Source: an uncultured Rubrobacteraceae bacterium (GTDB lineage: Bacteria; Actinomycetota; Rubrobacteria; Rubrobacterales; Rubrobacteraceae). Taken from it: 11,597 nucleotides of DNA. Positions 1 through 7,387 of this stretch are shown piece by piece (positions within the stretch are counted from its first letter, which is position 1; each line of letters begins with the position of its first letter). Location of the stretch: contig CADCUZ010000063.1 of NCBI GenBank assembly GCA_902806015.1, positions 1 to 11,597 of the forward strand, written 5' to 3'. The notes under the pieces were generated by a model. It did not search any database. It was not told the origin of the DNA and worked only from the letters and a program-made list of their open reading frames with translations. A program made the position numbers and the translations under genes.

Positions 1-429
1 GCCCATCTCCCTGATGCCGCCCTCCATCCCCGCGGGCGAGAGCAAGAACAGGAGCCTAGCCGGCCCCGAGTCCACCGAGAAGGCGTGGGGTACGTCCTTG
101 GGCCCGAAGAGGAACGAGCCGGGCCGCGCCTTTATCGTCTCGTCGCCCACGTAGAAGGTCATCTCCCCCTCGAGGACGTAGAAGCCTTCGTCCTCGAAGT
201 GGTGGACGTGCAGCAGACTCTCTTCCATGGGGAACTCCGGGACTAGCACCTCCACCAGGCAGTAGTGCCCATCGGTCTGCTCAGAGGTGGCCTTGATGGT
301 GGCCAGCCCACCCATCCACCACCACGCCTCGCCTTCTCCCGGTTCGAGCGCGAAGATCCTGCTCTCGGCCTCTTCCGCGGCTCCGTTGGCCACGACGGTC
401 TCCCGCGCTCTGTCTTCACTCGACGGCAT
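1..429 (-). CDS. Cupin-domain protein (3' end beyond window)
   Basis: The 143 visible codons run open to the window edge, so the C-terminus is missing. A classical cupin motif 1 is present: H74 and H76, then E81, then G88 (HxH-x4-E-x6-G). Motif 2 follows around PG103-104 and ends in PHAF at 114-117. These residues normally hold a divalent metal in the beta-barrel. A tryptophan run lies near residues 36-38. The ATG at 429 is preceded by a GA-rich stretch (GGGGAAGG) at a suitable distance. The gene diverges from the TetR gene at 567, with a strong palindrome between them, so it is a likely target of that regulator. Cupins of this length include dioxygenases, isomerases and non-catalytic binders, and the sequence does not tell which one this is. 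Confidence 0.85.
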   Translation of the reverse strand, partial: MPSSEDRARETVVANGAAEEAESRIFALEPGEGEAWWWMGGLATIKATSEQTDGHYCLVEVLVPEFPMEESLLHVHHFEDEGFYVLEGEMTFYVGDETIKARPGSFLFGPKDVPHAFSVDSGPARLLFLLSPAGMEGGIREMG

Positions 430-458
430 CGCGCCTTCCCCTTTCCTTCGGTTCCCAC

Positions 459-490
459 CCGATCATTTTACACCCACGTAAAATGATCGG
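459..490. promoter_or_regulatory. Perfect 13-bp-arm palindrome, probable TetR operator
   Basis: Arms CCGATCATTTTAC (459-471) and GTAAAATGATCGG (478-490) are exact reverse complements separated by 6 bp. The site lies between the divergent cupin and TetR genes. Each arm contains a TAAAAT that could act as a -10 element for the gene it faces (479-484 on plus, 470-465 on minus). A second -10-like TATGAT is at 494-499. The AT-rich arms and the position argue for an operator and against a terminator. Confidence 0.75.
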
Positions 491-566
491 TGGTATGATG
501 CACCTCGTAGAGACGGCTGTCAAGGGGTGCCCCGTAGTTAGCGCCGGAGGGTTTTAGAATCGGGAC

Positions 567-1196
567 ATGAAGCGCGGGAAGTACGAGCTCAAGAAGCGCG
601 CCGAGCGCCAGCAGGAGACCCGGCTGCGCATCGCACGGGCGACCCTGGAGTTGCACGAGATCCTCGGGCCTGCGCTGACGACCAGGAGCGCCATAGCCCA
701 GAGGGCGGGCGTGACGCGGCCGACCGTCTACAGCCACTTCCCCGACGACCTCACTTTAGGCAAGGCCTGCTCGTCGCTCGAGATGAGCGACAACCCGCTC
801 CCGGATCCAGAGCCGTGGGCGGAGATTCCCGACCCAGAGCGGCGCCTGAGGAAGGCCTTGGGCGATCTCTACTCCTACTTCCGCCGCAGAGAACGGCTGT
901 GGGCCAACGTCCTGCGCGACCAGGAGATGCTGCTCGACGACCCGGAGGCGTTAGAGGCGGACGCAGAGATAATGGAACCGATCTTCTTGCACTGGGAACG
1001 GATGAGGGAGACCCTCGCCGCCGGCTGGGGACCCCCCGACTCCCCCCCGGGGTTACTGCTTGGCGCAATAGGCCTCGCACTGGACTTCCAGGCGTGGCGG
1101 GCGATGACGCGCACGCAGGGGATGAGCGACGAGCAGGCGATCGAGCTCATGGTGGGCATGGTGCGCTGCGCGGCCGGCGTCGCCGGACCCGGGTAG
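567..1196 (+). CDS. TetR/AcrR family transcriptional regulator
   Basis: This 209-residue protein has the size and plan of TetR repressors. A basic N-terminus (KRGKYELKKRAERQQETR) leads into the three-helix DNA-binding domain, and the helix-turn-helix spans about residues 38-60 (TTRSAIAQRAGVTRPTVYSHF), ending in the family's typical TVYxHF. The rest is an acidic, helical ligand and dimer domain with no motif that names the ligand. The start is the ATG at 567. The only purine-rich element upstream, GGAGG at 546-550, is rather far, so the start is probable but not certain. The gene diverges from the cupin gene around the 459-490 palindrome, so autoregulation and control of the cupin gene is the simplest model. 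Confidence 0.88.
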   Translation: MKRGKYELKKRAERQQETRLRIARATLELHEILGPALTTRSAIAQRAGVTRPTVYSHFPDDLTLGKACSSLEMSDNPLPDPEPWAEIPDPERRLRKALGDLYSYFRRRERLWANVLRDQEMLLDDPEALEADAEIMEPIFLHWERMRETLAAGWGPPDSPPGLLLGAIGLALDFQAWRAMTRTQGMSDEQAIELMVGMVRCAAGVAGPG

Positions 1197-1219
1197 CTTC
1201 CAACCGGGACCTAGCACCC

Positions 1220-1252
1220 CGAACTTCGGAGAACCCCCTCAAGGCGAAGTTC
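1220..1252. repeat. Partial repeat copy with inverted end
   Basis: CGAACTTCGGAGAAC at 1220-1234 is identical to 15 bases of the 46-bp repeat copy at 1391. The second half of that repeat is missing. Instead, CGAAGTTC at 1245-1252 is the exact reverse complement of GAACTTCG at 1221-1228, giving an 8-bp-arm hairpin with a 16-base loop. Confidence 0.5.
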
Positions 1253-1294
1253 ACTCCGCCCCGGTCCAGACGGCCTACCCCGGCGGAGGCCATA

Positions 1295-1311
1295 ATACTT
1301 CCGGGAGGTAT
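1295..1311. repeat. Short near-perfect palindrome
   Basis: ATACTTCC and GGAGGTAT flank a single central G. The arms pair at 7 of 8 positions, with one G-T wobble. The palindrome sits in the gene-free stretch after the TetR gene. Its function is unknown. It could be an operator half-site pair or a remnant of a lost gene's promoter. Confidence 0.4.
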
Positions 1312-1318
1312 CACGCAG

Positions 1319-1363
1319 TTCTTATGTACGACACAGCACGAAGCCCCCGTCTGTACATAAGAA
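1319..1363. repeat. 11-bp-arm inverted repeat
   Basis: TTCTTATGTAC (1319-1329) and GTACATAAGAA (1353-1363) are exact reverse complements around a 23-base spacer. The arms are AT-rich in otherwise GC-rich DNA, and no T-run follows on either side, so this is not a typical Rho-independent terminator. It could be paired regulator sites or the ends of a very small decayed element. Confidence 0.6.
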
Positions 1364-1390
1364 GGCCGTTCGGCATAGGACCGGGGCTAT

Positions 1391-1436
1391 GCGAACTTCG
1401 GAGAACTCTTCTTCCACGCACTCGGGTGAATAGGCC
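1391..1436 (+). repeat. 46-bp dispersed repeat, copy 1
   Basis: This copy aligns without gaps to segments at 10114-10159 (about 37 of 46 identical by hand count) and 10697-10742 (about 38 of 46). The most constant parts are GAACT near the left end and the 16-base block CTTCCACGCACTCSGG, followed by WGAATARG. It lies in the spacer between the TetR gene and the monooxygenase pseudogene. All three copies are in the same orientation and outside recognised genes. Confidence 0.75.
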
Positions 1437-1494
1437 TCCCCACCTTGTTTTGAACATCGTCCGCGACCGGGTCAGCCGCGAGTGTCCCTTCGCG

Positions 1495-2958
<1,464 letters not shown>

Positions 2959-2962
<4 letters not shown>

Positions 2963-3193
2963 AGCCTCACCCCGGCCGGCATCATGCCGCCCGCCGCCAG
3001 CGCATCCCTCGGCCACCGCGGCGACCGTGTCGAACTGCGCGGCGACCAACTCGGCCGCGCGACGGGGCACGTCCGCGAAGTCCGGCGGCGCGCACGCCCG
3101 CACCTCCGCGCCGAGTGCCTGCAACCGCACCGCGAGTCCCACCATCGGTTCGGCGTCCCCGCGCGACCCATACGTCGACAACAACACACGCAT
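2959..3193 (-). pseudogene. Truncated macrolide-type (GT1) glycosyltransferase remnant
   Basis: The ATG at 3193 opens with MRVLLSTYGSRGDAEPMVGL, the hallmark N-terminus of MGT/vancosaminyl-type GT1 glycosyltransferases. Full-length members are around 400 residues, whereas only about 75 remain here. After CAPPDFA the text jumps directly to DVPRRAAELVAAQFDTV, which suggests an internal deletion of a few dozen residues. A frameshift then occurs near DALAAGGMMPAGVR, and a TGA at 2961-2959 closes the frame. The nucleotide-sugar-binding C-terminal half is absent, so it cannot be active. The stop overlaps the monooxygenase ATG at 2962 as ATGA, so the two genes were probably once translationally coupled. 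The glycosyltransferase plus monooxygenase pair suggests a natural-product modification or drug-inactivation origin. Confidence 0.75.
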
Positions 3194-3250
3194 TTCGCCA
3201 CTCCCATCTCCGTAGGTTTTGGCTTCGGCCGGCATTATGCGGCACGACCC

Positions 3251-3397
3251 GGGGCTTGCGGCAAGCCCCCCGGTTCGCTATATACTGGAAGTGGAAAGGA
3301 GTGGGTACTGTTCTTTCCACTCACCGTCCGCTGTGGACGGACAACCTCCTCGCGAAGCGGCAGCGTACGGCGATACGTCGGCCCAGGAGGATCTCCT
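3251..3397 (+). promoter_or_regulatory. Promoter-like sequence followed by a run of hairpins (possible structured leader)
   Basis: Four inverted repeats occur in 150 bases. GGGGCTTG/CAAGCCCC at 3251-3269 has a 3-base loop. AGTGGAAAG/CTTTCCACT lies at 3290-3298 and 3313-3321. CCGTCC/GGACGG lies at 3324-3329 and 3335-3340. AGGAG/CTCCT lies at 3385-3397, where an AGGAGG ribosome-site-like sequence pairs with its own complement. TATACT at 3281-3286 with TTGCGG at 3256-3261 (19-base gap) or a shifted TATATA is a possible promoter. It precedes the possible DUF47 remnant at 3410. I recognise no known riboswitch class. Confidence 0.4.
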
Positions 3398-3409
3398 ATC
3401 GGCCTACGG

Positions 3410-3520
3410 ATGCAGCCGCGGAGCGAGAAGTTCTTCACCCTCATCGGCAAGGCCGGCCCGAACGTCGTGGAGAGCGCCGCCATTCTCACGGAGTTTCTCC
3501 ACTTTCGCCGAAGCGGTGCA
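3410..3520 (+). pseudogene. Possible DUF47/PhoU-like protein N-terminal remnant
   Basis: The ATG at 3410 reads MQPRSEKFFTLIGKAGPNVV and then ESAAILTEFLHF. This resembles the opening helix of DUF47 (PhoU-like phosphate transport regulators), which usually begins with a REExFFxLF-type segment and a helix of the NVVEAAxLLxEFL kind. After HF the frame is lost; the next frame down reads FAEAVHAATVASF. No homologous sequence follows, and the family is usually about 200 residues, so this would be a broken fragment. AGGAGG at 3385-3390 lies 19 bases before the ATG. The identification rests on about 30 residues recognised from memory, so it is tentative. Confidence 0.33.
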
Positions 3521-3871
3521 CGCGGCCACGGTTGCCTCCTTCTCTCGTGGAACCCGGGGTACTAAAGTCCTGAACCCTCCCACGCCCCCAGGTCAAAGTC
3601 CTCTCTACCTCTGGATCGGCTGATCTTCCCGATCGGGCCCAAGGTGGTGATTGTAGAGCGCCTGGATAGGTCCTAAAGAGCGATCGGGGCCCTGCCCCGG
3701 GCGCGTCCGTGTAGCCTTCTTTCGGAACGATGCCTATGCACCTGGCAAGCGACTCTATCCATCCCTACAAGAGCGCCGGCGACCACCGCGCGTGATGCCG
3801 CGCGCGTATCCTCCTGCCCTACGGCACAATCGACTCCCCAGTGGTGGTTTCACCTCCGTCTCCACCCGCTA
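3521..3871. other. Gene-free stretch with three AAAGTCCT-like boxes
   Basis: No convincing gene is seen on either strand. Three short related motifs occur: a near-palindrome GGTACTAAAGTCCT inside 3556-3576, AGGTCAAAGTCCT at 3590-3602 and AGGTCCTAAAGAGC at 3668-3681. They loosely resemble the actinobacterial DosR/DevR box (GGGACTTNNGNCCC). GATCGGG occurs near 3631 and again near 3682. The stretch lies downstream of the MarR gene's stop, so the boxes do not serve that gene as a promoter. Confidence 0.25.
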
Positions 3872-4327
3872 TCAATACCGGCCGGTGGTCCTTTCCGCGT
3901 GCCGATGCGTCGCCTCGGTGGCGGCCCTTAGGAAGCGGGCGACGACCGCCCGCTCCTCCTCCGAGAAGCCTTCCTCGATGCTCCGCATCTCCCTGATGTA
4001 GGGCCACAGGTGCTCCAGCGAGTCGGTAATCCCTGCCTCTGTGTGGCGCACGAGCACGCTCCTGCGGTCCTTCGGGTTCGGGATGCGCTCTACGTGCCCC
4101 CGCCCCTCCAGACGGTCGACGAGCGCCGTGACCGCCCCGGGGCTCACGGAGAGCCTCTCGCCCAACCTCCCCAGCGTTGTAGGACCCGCCTCCTGCAGGT
4201 GCGACAGCGCCGCCAGCTCAGAGACCTCGATGCCCATCCGCTTGGCGACCGCCGCCGCGTAACGCATCACCGCCGAGGAATGCTCCCGTGCCAGGTCCGC
4301 AAGATTTTCTTGCTCGGCCCTTGACAT
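3872..4327 (-). CDS. MarR family transcriptional regulator
   Basis: This 151-residue protein has the normal length for a MarR repressor. The winged-helix core covers roughly residues 33-95: VSELAALSHLQEAGPTTLGR, then the recognition helix SPGAVTALVDRLEGRG (62-77), then a wing with IPNPKDRRSVLV (82-93), which carries the family's DxR signature. The flanking helices form the dimer interface. The ATG at 4327 has no Shine-Dalgarno sequence. A TTTAAT at 4348-4343 would start transcription only about 10 bases upstream, so translation may be nearly leaderless. A CATCTA/TAGATG palindrome overlaps the start codon, suggesting autorepression. The gene diverges from the TspO-like/MDR gene run, its probable target. 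The ligand cannot be read from the sequence. Confidence 0.9.
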   Translation of the reverse strand: MSRAEQENLADLAREHSSAVMRYAAAVAKRMGIEVSELAALSHLQEAGPTTLGRLGERLSVSPGAVTALVDRLEGRGHVERIPNPKDRRSVLVRHTEAGITDSLEHLWPYIREMRSIEEGFSEEERAVVARFLRAATEATHRHAERTTGRY

Positions 4328-4342
4328 CTATTTAGTTAGATG
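4325..4342. promoter_or_regulatory. Probable MarR operator overlapping its own start codon
   Basis: CATCTA (4325-4330) and TAGATG (4337-4342) are exact reverse complements separated by 6 bases. The 60-bp spacer is strikingly AT-rich compared with its surroundings, and AAATATT occurs twice further on (4347-4353 and 4363-4369). The size and symmetry fit the 16-20 bp sites of MarR dimers. The assignment is inferred from position. Confidence 0.5.
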
Positions 4343-4387
4343 ATTAAAATATTCACTCATATAAATATTCTACCAAAAGGAGCAGGT

Positions 4388-5185
4388 ATGGGCAATGAGG
4401 GCGGGTGGGGTTTTGCGCGGCGGGTGGCGCTTCTGGCCGGAGCGGTGTTTCAGATCCTCGCTGGGTTTCTGGTGCCGATTGGGGAGATCGCGGGCGCGAC
4501 GCGCTCGCTGGTCATACCGGCGGACTACGCGTTCGGGATATGGGGGCCGATCTTCCTTCTGTGTTTGATCTGCGCCGTGTACTGGGCGTTGCCTGGGGGG
4601 CGGGAAGATCGCTTGTTGCGCCGAGTCGGCTGGCCCCTTGCCGGCGCCTTTTTCCTCAACGGGGTGTGGGAGGTTTCGGTTCTGCTGCGCCAGCCCCTCG
4701 TGTTGCAGGTCTTGATCGGGGCCATCTTCGCGTGCGCGGCCGTTGCTTACGTGCGCCTCGCGCGTTCGGGGCGCGGCGTCCTGGGCGGGGTGGATCGCTG
4801 GCTGGTCGCTCCGACCGTCGGGTTGCTCTTCGGCTGGATCACGGTCGCCAACGCCATCAGCCTCAACGATATGCTCGTCGATCTCGGACTGATGGGCGCC
4901 GACGCGGCTCTGGTGGGCGCCTTCCTACTGCTTGCGGGTACGCTGGTGGCCTGCGCGATGGTACTGGTCGGTCGGTACGGAACGCCGCAAGGCTACCTGG
5001 CCTACTCGGCGGCGGTCCTGTGGGGACTGGCAGGGATCGTGGTCAACCAGTACGATGCCTCGCTCCTCACGAGCGGCGCGGCGCTGCTCTCTGCCGCGCT
5101 CGTCGCACTGGTCCTCTTCGGCACTCCGGGTGGGAGCTCGTCGCATCGAAGTGCCGATCGGACCGTGCGGACCGGAAACGCGTAG
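4388..5185 (+). CDS. TspO/MBR-like multi-pass membrane protein
   Basis: From the ATG at 4388 the protein has 265 residues. I prefer this start over the in-frame ATG at 4340 because AAGGAG at 4377-4382 is well spaced, and the upstream extension runs through the regulatory spacer. Hydrophobic segments lie near residues 12-30, 50-68, 83-100, 105-122, 138-156, 174-195, 204-220 and 226-245. The segment PADYAFGIWGPIFLL (44-58) is the pattern seen at the start of TspO/MBR-like (tryptophan-rich sensory protein related) membrane proteins, and GWITVANAIS (149-158) fits their conserved tryptophan helix. At about 265 residues it is longer than classical TspO (about 160), so it is a related and not orthodox member. 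It is the first gene of a plus-strand run diverging from MarR. Confidence 0.7.
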   Translation: MGNEGGWGFARRVALLAGAVFQILAGFLVPIGEIAGATRSLVIPADYAFGIWGPIFLLCLICAVYWALPGGREDRLLRRVGWPLAGAFFLNGVWEVSVLLRQPLVLQVLIGAIFACAAVAYVRLARSGRGVLGGVDRWLVAPTVGLLFGWITVANAISLNDMLVDLGLMGADAALVGAFLLLAGTLVACAMVLVGRYGTPQGYLAYSAAVLWGLAGIVVNQYDASLLTSGAALLSAALVALVLFGTPGGSSSHRSADRTVRTGNA

Positions 5186-5240
5186 GGTGCGCGAGGTCAC
5201 GCATTGAGCGTTCCCAAAGGATCGAGAGGAGGTATAGAGC

Positions 5241-6266
5241 GTGATCGACTCGCCGCAGAAGGGAAGGCAACACCACGCGCGCACCATGGTGGCCGCGGGC
5301 TTCCGGAGCTACGGTCCCGCGGAGGTGTTGGGGCCGCTCGACCGCGAGCAGCCGGAGATAAGGCCTGATACGGTGCTCGTGCGGGTGGCCGCGTCCGGGG
5401 TGAACCCCGCAGACTGGCTCCTGCGCAGCGGGCGGCTGCGCTTCGTGGCGCGCTCCAGGCTGCCCTTCGTGCCTGGCGCAGACGTCGCCGGGGTCGTTGA
5501 GGAGGTCGGTCGCGCCGTGACGCGGTTTAGGCCCGGCGACGCAATCTACGCGATGCTGCCCAGCGTGGCAGGGGGCGGCTACGCCGAGTACGCGGCCGTG
5601 GCCGAGGGCGCAGTGGCCCTCGCGCCGCCCAACCTGTCTTTGGCCGAGGCGGCGGCCGTGCCGCTGGCCGCGCTGACCGCCCTGCAGGCGTTGCGGGACA
5701 AGGCGGGCCTCAGGGCGGGCAACCACGTGTTGATCAACGGCGCGTCGGGCGGTGTGGGAACGTTCGCGGTGCAGATCGCGAAGGTGATGGGGGCGCGGGT
5801 GACGGCGGCCTCGAGCGGTCGCAACGCCGGGCTCGTGCGCGGTCTCGGGGCGGACGAGGTCATCGACTACACCAGGCAGGACGTTACGGCCGGGGACATA
5901 GGTTACGATGTCGTCCTCGACGCGGTCAATGTCCTCCCGGTCAGGAGGGCGAGCCGGGCGCTGCGCAAGGGCGGCGCCTTCGTCACCGTGAACCCCCTGA
6001 TCGGGATGCTCTCTCCGGGGTGGTTGGCGCGTTTCAGGGGTGGCAGGCGGGTCGAGTCGGTCTTCGTCCAGCCCGGCGGCGCGGACCTGGAGACGATAGG
6101 AGCCTGGATCTCCTCCGGAAAAGTTAGACCGGTAGTGGACAGGACCTACCCGCTCTCGGAGGCCGCCGAAGCGCACCGCTACAGCGAGAGCAAACGGGCC
6201 CGCGGAAAGCTCGTCCTCGTCGTCGACGAGCGATTCGCCGCCGCGGAATCGGGGCGGGGGGTATGA
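5241..6266 (+). CDS. NAD(P)-dependent alcohol dehydrogenase, quinone-oxidoreductase-like MDR
   Basis: The 341-residue protein matches zinc-independent medium-chain dehydrogenases (QOR/zeta-crystallin type). The N-terminal GroES-like domain has VRVAASGVNPADWLLRSG (47-64) and PFVPGADVAGVVEEVG (75-90). The Rossmann domain has VLINGASGGVGTFAVQIAK (163-181) and GLGADEVIDY (201-210). The catalytic and structural zinc cysteines are absent. It would reduce quinones, enones or aldehydes with NAD(P)H in the cytosol. The start is GTG at 5241, eight bases after GAGGAGG at 5226-5232; the first in-frame ATG, at 5286, lacks such a site. It follows the membrane protein gene by 55 bases and overlaps the next gene by four bases. 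Confidence 0.9.
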   Translation: MIDSPQKGRQHHARTMVAAGFRSYGPAEVLGPLDREQPEIRPDTVLVRVAASGVNPADWLLRSGRLRFVARSRLPFVPGADVAGVVEEVGRAVTRFRPGDAIYAMLPSVAGGGYAEYAAVAEGAVALAPPNLSLAEAAAVPLAALTALQALRDKAGLRAGNHVLINGASGGVGTFAVQIAKVMGARVTAASSGRNAGLVRGLGADEVIDYTRQDVTAGDIGYDVVLDAVNVLPVRRASRALRKGGAFVTVNPLIGMLSPGWLARFRGGRRVESVFVQPGGADLETIGAWISSGKVRPVVDRTYPLSEAAEAHRYSESKRARGKLVLVVDERFAAAESGRGV

Positions 6267-6685
6267 ACCTTCGTTCAAACGTCGCCGTCTCGGGTGCCGA
6301 AAGGTCCGACGGAAGGCGGATCTCGAAAGACTCCCATTACTGGCTGATCTCCGAGCCCCGTCACGCCCAGACCGGCGCGCTGACGCCGGGACTGCTAGAC
6401 GCCGGGAGAGCGCTGCCGGTCTTCAGCTTCAAAGAAGAGGCCGGGATGTTCCTCCGGGCTCGCGGCGCCTCGATGGGGAACCGGACGGTTCAGGAGTGGA
6501 CTGCCAGGGACCTTCTTCCGGTGCTCCTCGACCCTTCGTGCGTGGGCGTCGAGAAGGTGGTGCTCGATCCCATCGCAGACGTCACCGACGCGGTCTCCGC
6601 GTGTCTCCTCGGCGTGAGTAAGGAGCGCTTTGCCGGACGCCTCCCGAAGTGCCTCCGGGACCGGGTTGCCGTCGAGACAAAGTAG
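6263..6685 (+). CDS. Unrecognised conserved-looking protein, coupled to the MDR gene
   Basis: This 140-residue ORF starts at an ATG overlapping the dehydrogenase TGA (ATGA), which favours translational coupling. I do not recognise a named domain. The stretch from residue 27 looks structured: YWLISEPR, ALPVFSFKEEAGMFLRARG (50-68), DLLPVLLDPSCVGVEKVVLD (83-102) and a C-terminal ACLLGVSKERFAGRL. The alternating hydrophobic pattern suggests a small alpha/beta protein with no membrane segment or signal peptide. It resembles a type of small hypothetical that I associate with Rubrobacter, but this is memory and not a search result. The first 25 residues look less ordered and may not be part of the fold. 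Confidence 0.65.
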   Translation: MNLRSNVAVSGAERSDGRRISKDSHYWLISEPRHAQTGALTPGLLDAGRALPVFSFKEEAGMFLRARGASMGNRTVQEWTARDLLPVLLDPSCVGVEKVVLDPIADVTDAVSACLLGVSKERFAGRLPKCLRDRVAVETK

Positions 6686-6706
6686 TCGGATAGGAAGGAG
6701 ACGGCT

Positions 6707-6994
6707 ATGGCCAGCGAGCACGTGGGCGTAGGGGAGGCGGCCCGGACCCTCGGGGTCAGCAAGCGCGCCGTGCGCAACATGGCGGCGGACGGAAAGCTCG
6801 AGGTCAAGAGAGAAGGCGCCACCGCGCGCCTGGTGGTCTCCGTGGCCCCGGGGTTGAGAAGGCGCTGTCGTGGCAGAGAACGCCGGGTACGTCCCCTGGT
6901 GGACGAGCGGCTTTCTTCTAACAAGCCGGGTAGAGGGGACACTTGTATTCGTATCGGATGGCTCGAACGAAAAAGAGTAGCAACAAACGATTGA
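6707..6994 (+). CDS. Small helix-turn-helix protein (excisionase/MerR-like N-terminus), possibly frameshifted
   Basis: AAGGAG lies just before the ATG at 6707, 21 bases after the previous stop, so the gene probably belongs to the same run. Residues 6-40 (VGVGEAARTLGVSKRAVRNM, then AADGKLEVKREG) are a compact HTH of the excisionase/MerR-like type, whose tail normally continues into a short wing and helix. From about residue 47 the visible frame becomes very arginine-rich. Reading the next frame from about 6853 gives GVEKALSWQRTPGTSPGG and stops at TAA 6919-6921, which looks more like a natural ending. A single indel near 6850 may therefore have changed the C-terminus. It could be a DNA-binding regulator or a phage-type excisionase-like remnant. 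Confidence 0.55.
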   Translation: MASEHVGVGEAARTLGVSKRAVRNMAADGKLEVKREGATARLVVSVAPGLRRRCRGRERRVRPLVDERLSSNKPGRGDTCIRIGWLERKRVATND

Positions 6995-7059
6995 CGAGAC
7001 GGGCGGTCGGACGGCGAGCGGGCGCCGGGCCGGGGTGATCCAGCCGGAGGCCGTGCCCG
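6995..7059. other. Short gene-free GC-rich spacer before the R-M remnants
   Basis: Nothing recognisable lies here beyond a CGG-rich stretch. It separates the small HTH gene from the methylase-tail fragment and is probably the residue of the lost methylase gene or a deletion boundary. Confidence 0.3.
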
Positions 7060-7161
7060 ATGGCAGCTTATTTCCCAAGCTGGCCCGCAAGAGCCGTACG
7101 GCTGGTCGCCGTCCTCTACGATCTGACGAACGAGGAGGTCGAGGTTGTGGAGGGGGCGTGA
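7060..7161 (+). pseudogene. Probable C-terminal tail of an adenine DNA methylase (R-M type)
   Basis: The short frame ends with VAVLYDLTNEEVEVVEGA. The ending LYxLTxEEhxhVEG is common at the C-terminus of Eco57I-like and other type II or type IIG restriction-modification methylases. An in-frame stop at 7036-7038 isolates it, and no methylase catalytic motif (DPPY or NPPF) is found upstream, so nearly the whole gene would be gone. The TGA at 7159-7161 overlaps the GTG start of the Mrr-like gene, which is the arrangement expected for neighbouring modification and restriction genes. Recognition rests on about 15 residues. Confidence 0.4.
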
Positions 7162-7387
7162 CCATCCGAGACTATCGAGCGGTCATCCTTCCCCTTCTTC
7201 GCCTCGCCGCCGACGGTCAAGAACACTCATGGCGGGAGACGAGCGAGAGGCTCGCCGACGAGTTCGACTTGAACGACAAGGAGCGTAAAGAACCGTTGCC
7301 GAACGGCAGGCAGGCCACCTTCGACAACCGCGTTGGGTGGGCCCGCACCTACATGAAGAGGGCCGGTTTGGTCGAGTCCCCTCGCCG
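7158..7387 (+). pseudogene. Mrr restriction protein N-terminal (winged-helix) domain fragment
   Basis: From GTG 7158, with GGAGGGG at 7149-7155, the frame reads MTIRDYRAVILPLLRLAADG, then EHSWRETSERLADEFDLNDK, ERKEPLPNGRQATFDNRVGW and ARTYMKRAGLVESPRR. This is the complete Mrr N-terminal domain (Mrr_N). It normally precedes a PD-(D/E)xK-type Mrr nuclease domain that cuts methylated DNA. Here the nuclease part is missing. At about 7387 the sequence switches to an amidohydrolase-like segment in another frame, and the original frame runs on as low-complexity serine/arginine text. It is almost certainly non-functional as a restriction enzyme, although a DNA-binding domain could in principle be made. 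Confidence 0.75.

Noticed and set aside
815..1360. Open frame overlapping the first TetR gene
   Set aside because: It is a shifted frame within TetR coding sequence that runs on into the repeat region, with low-complexity arginine/glycine text.
4340..4387. Upstream ATG for the TspO-like protein
   Set aside because: It lies in the AT-rich regulatory spacer with no ribosome site, whereas the ATG at 4388 has AAGGAG five bases upstream.
5067..6278. 403-residue minus-strand open frame
   Set aside because: It is antisense to the well-supported MDR dehydrogenase gene, has arginine/histidine-rich text with no domain, and arises from GC-rich codon bias.
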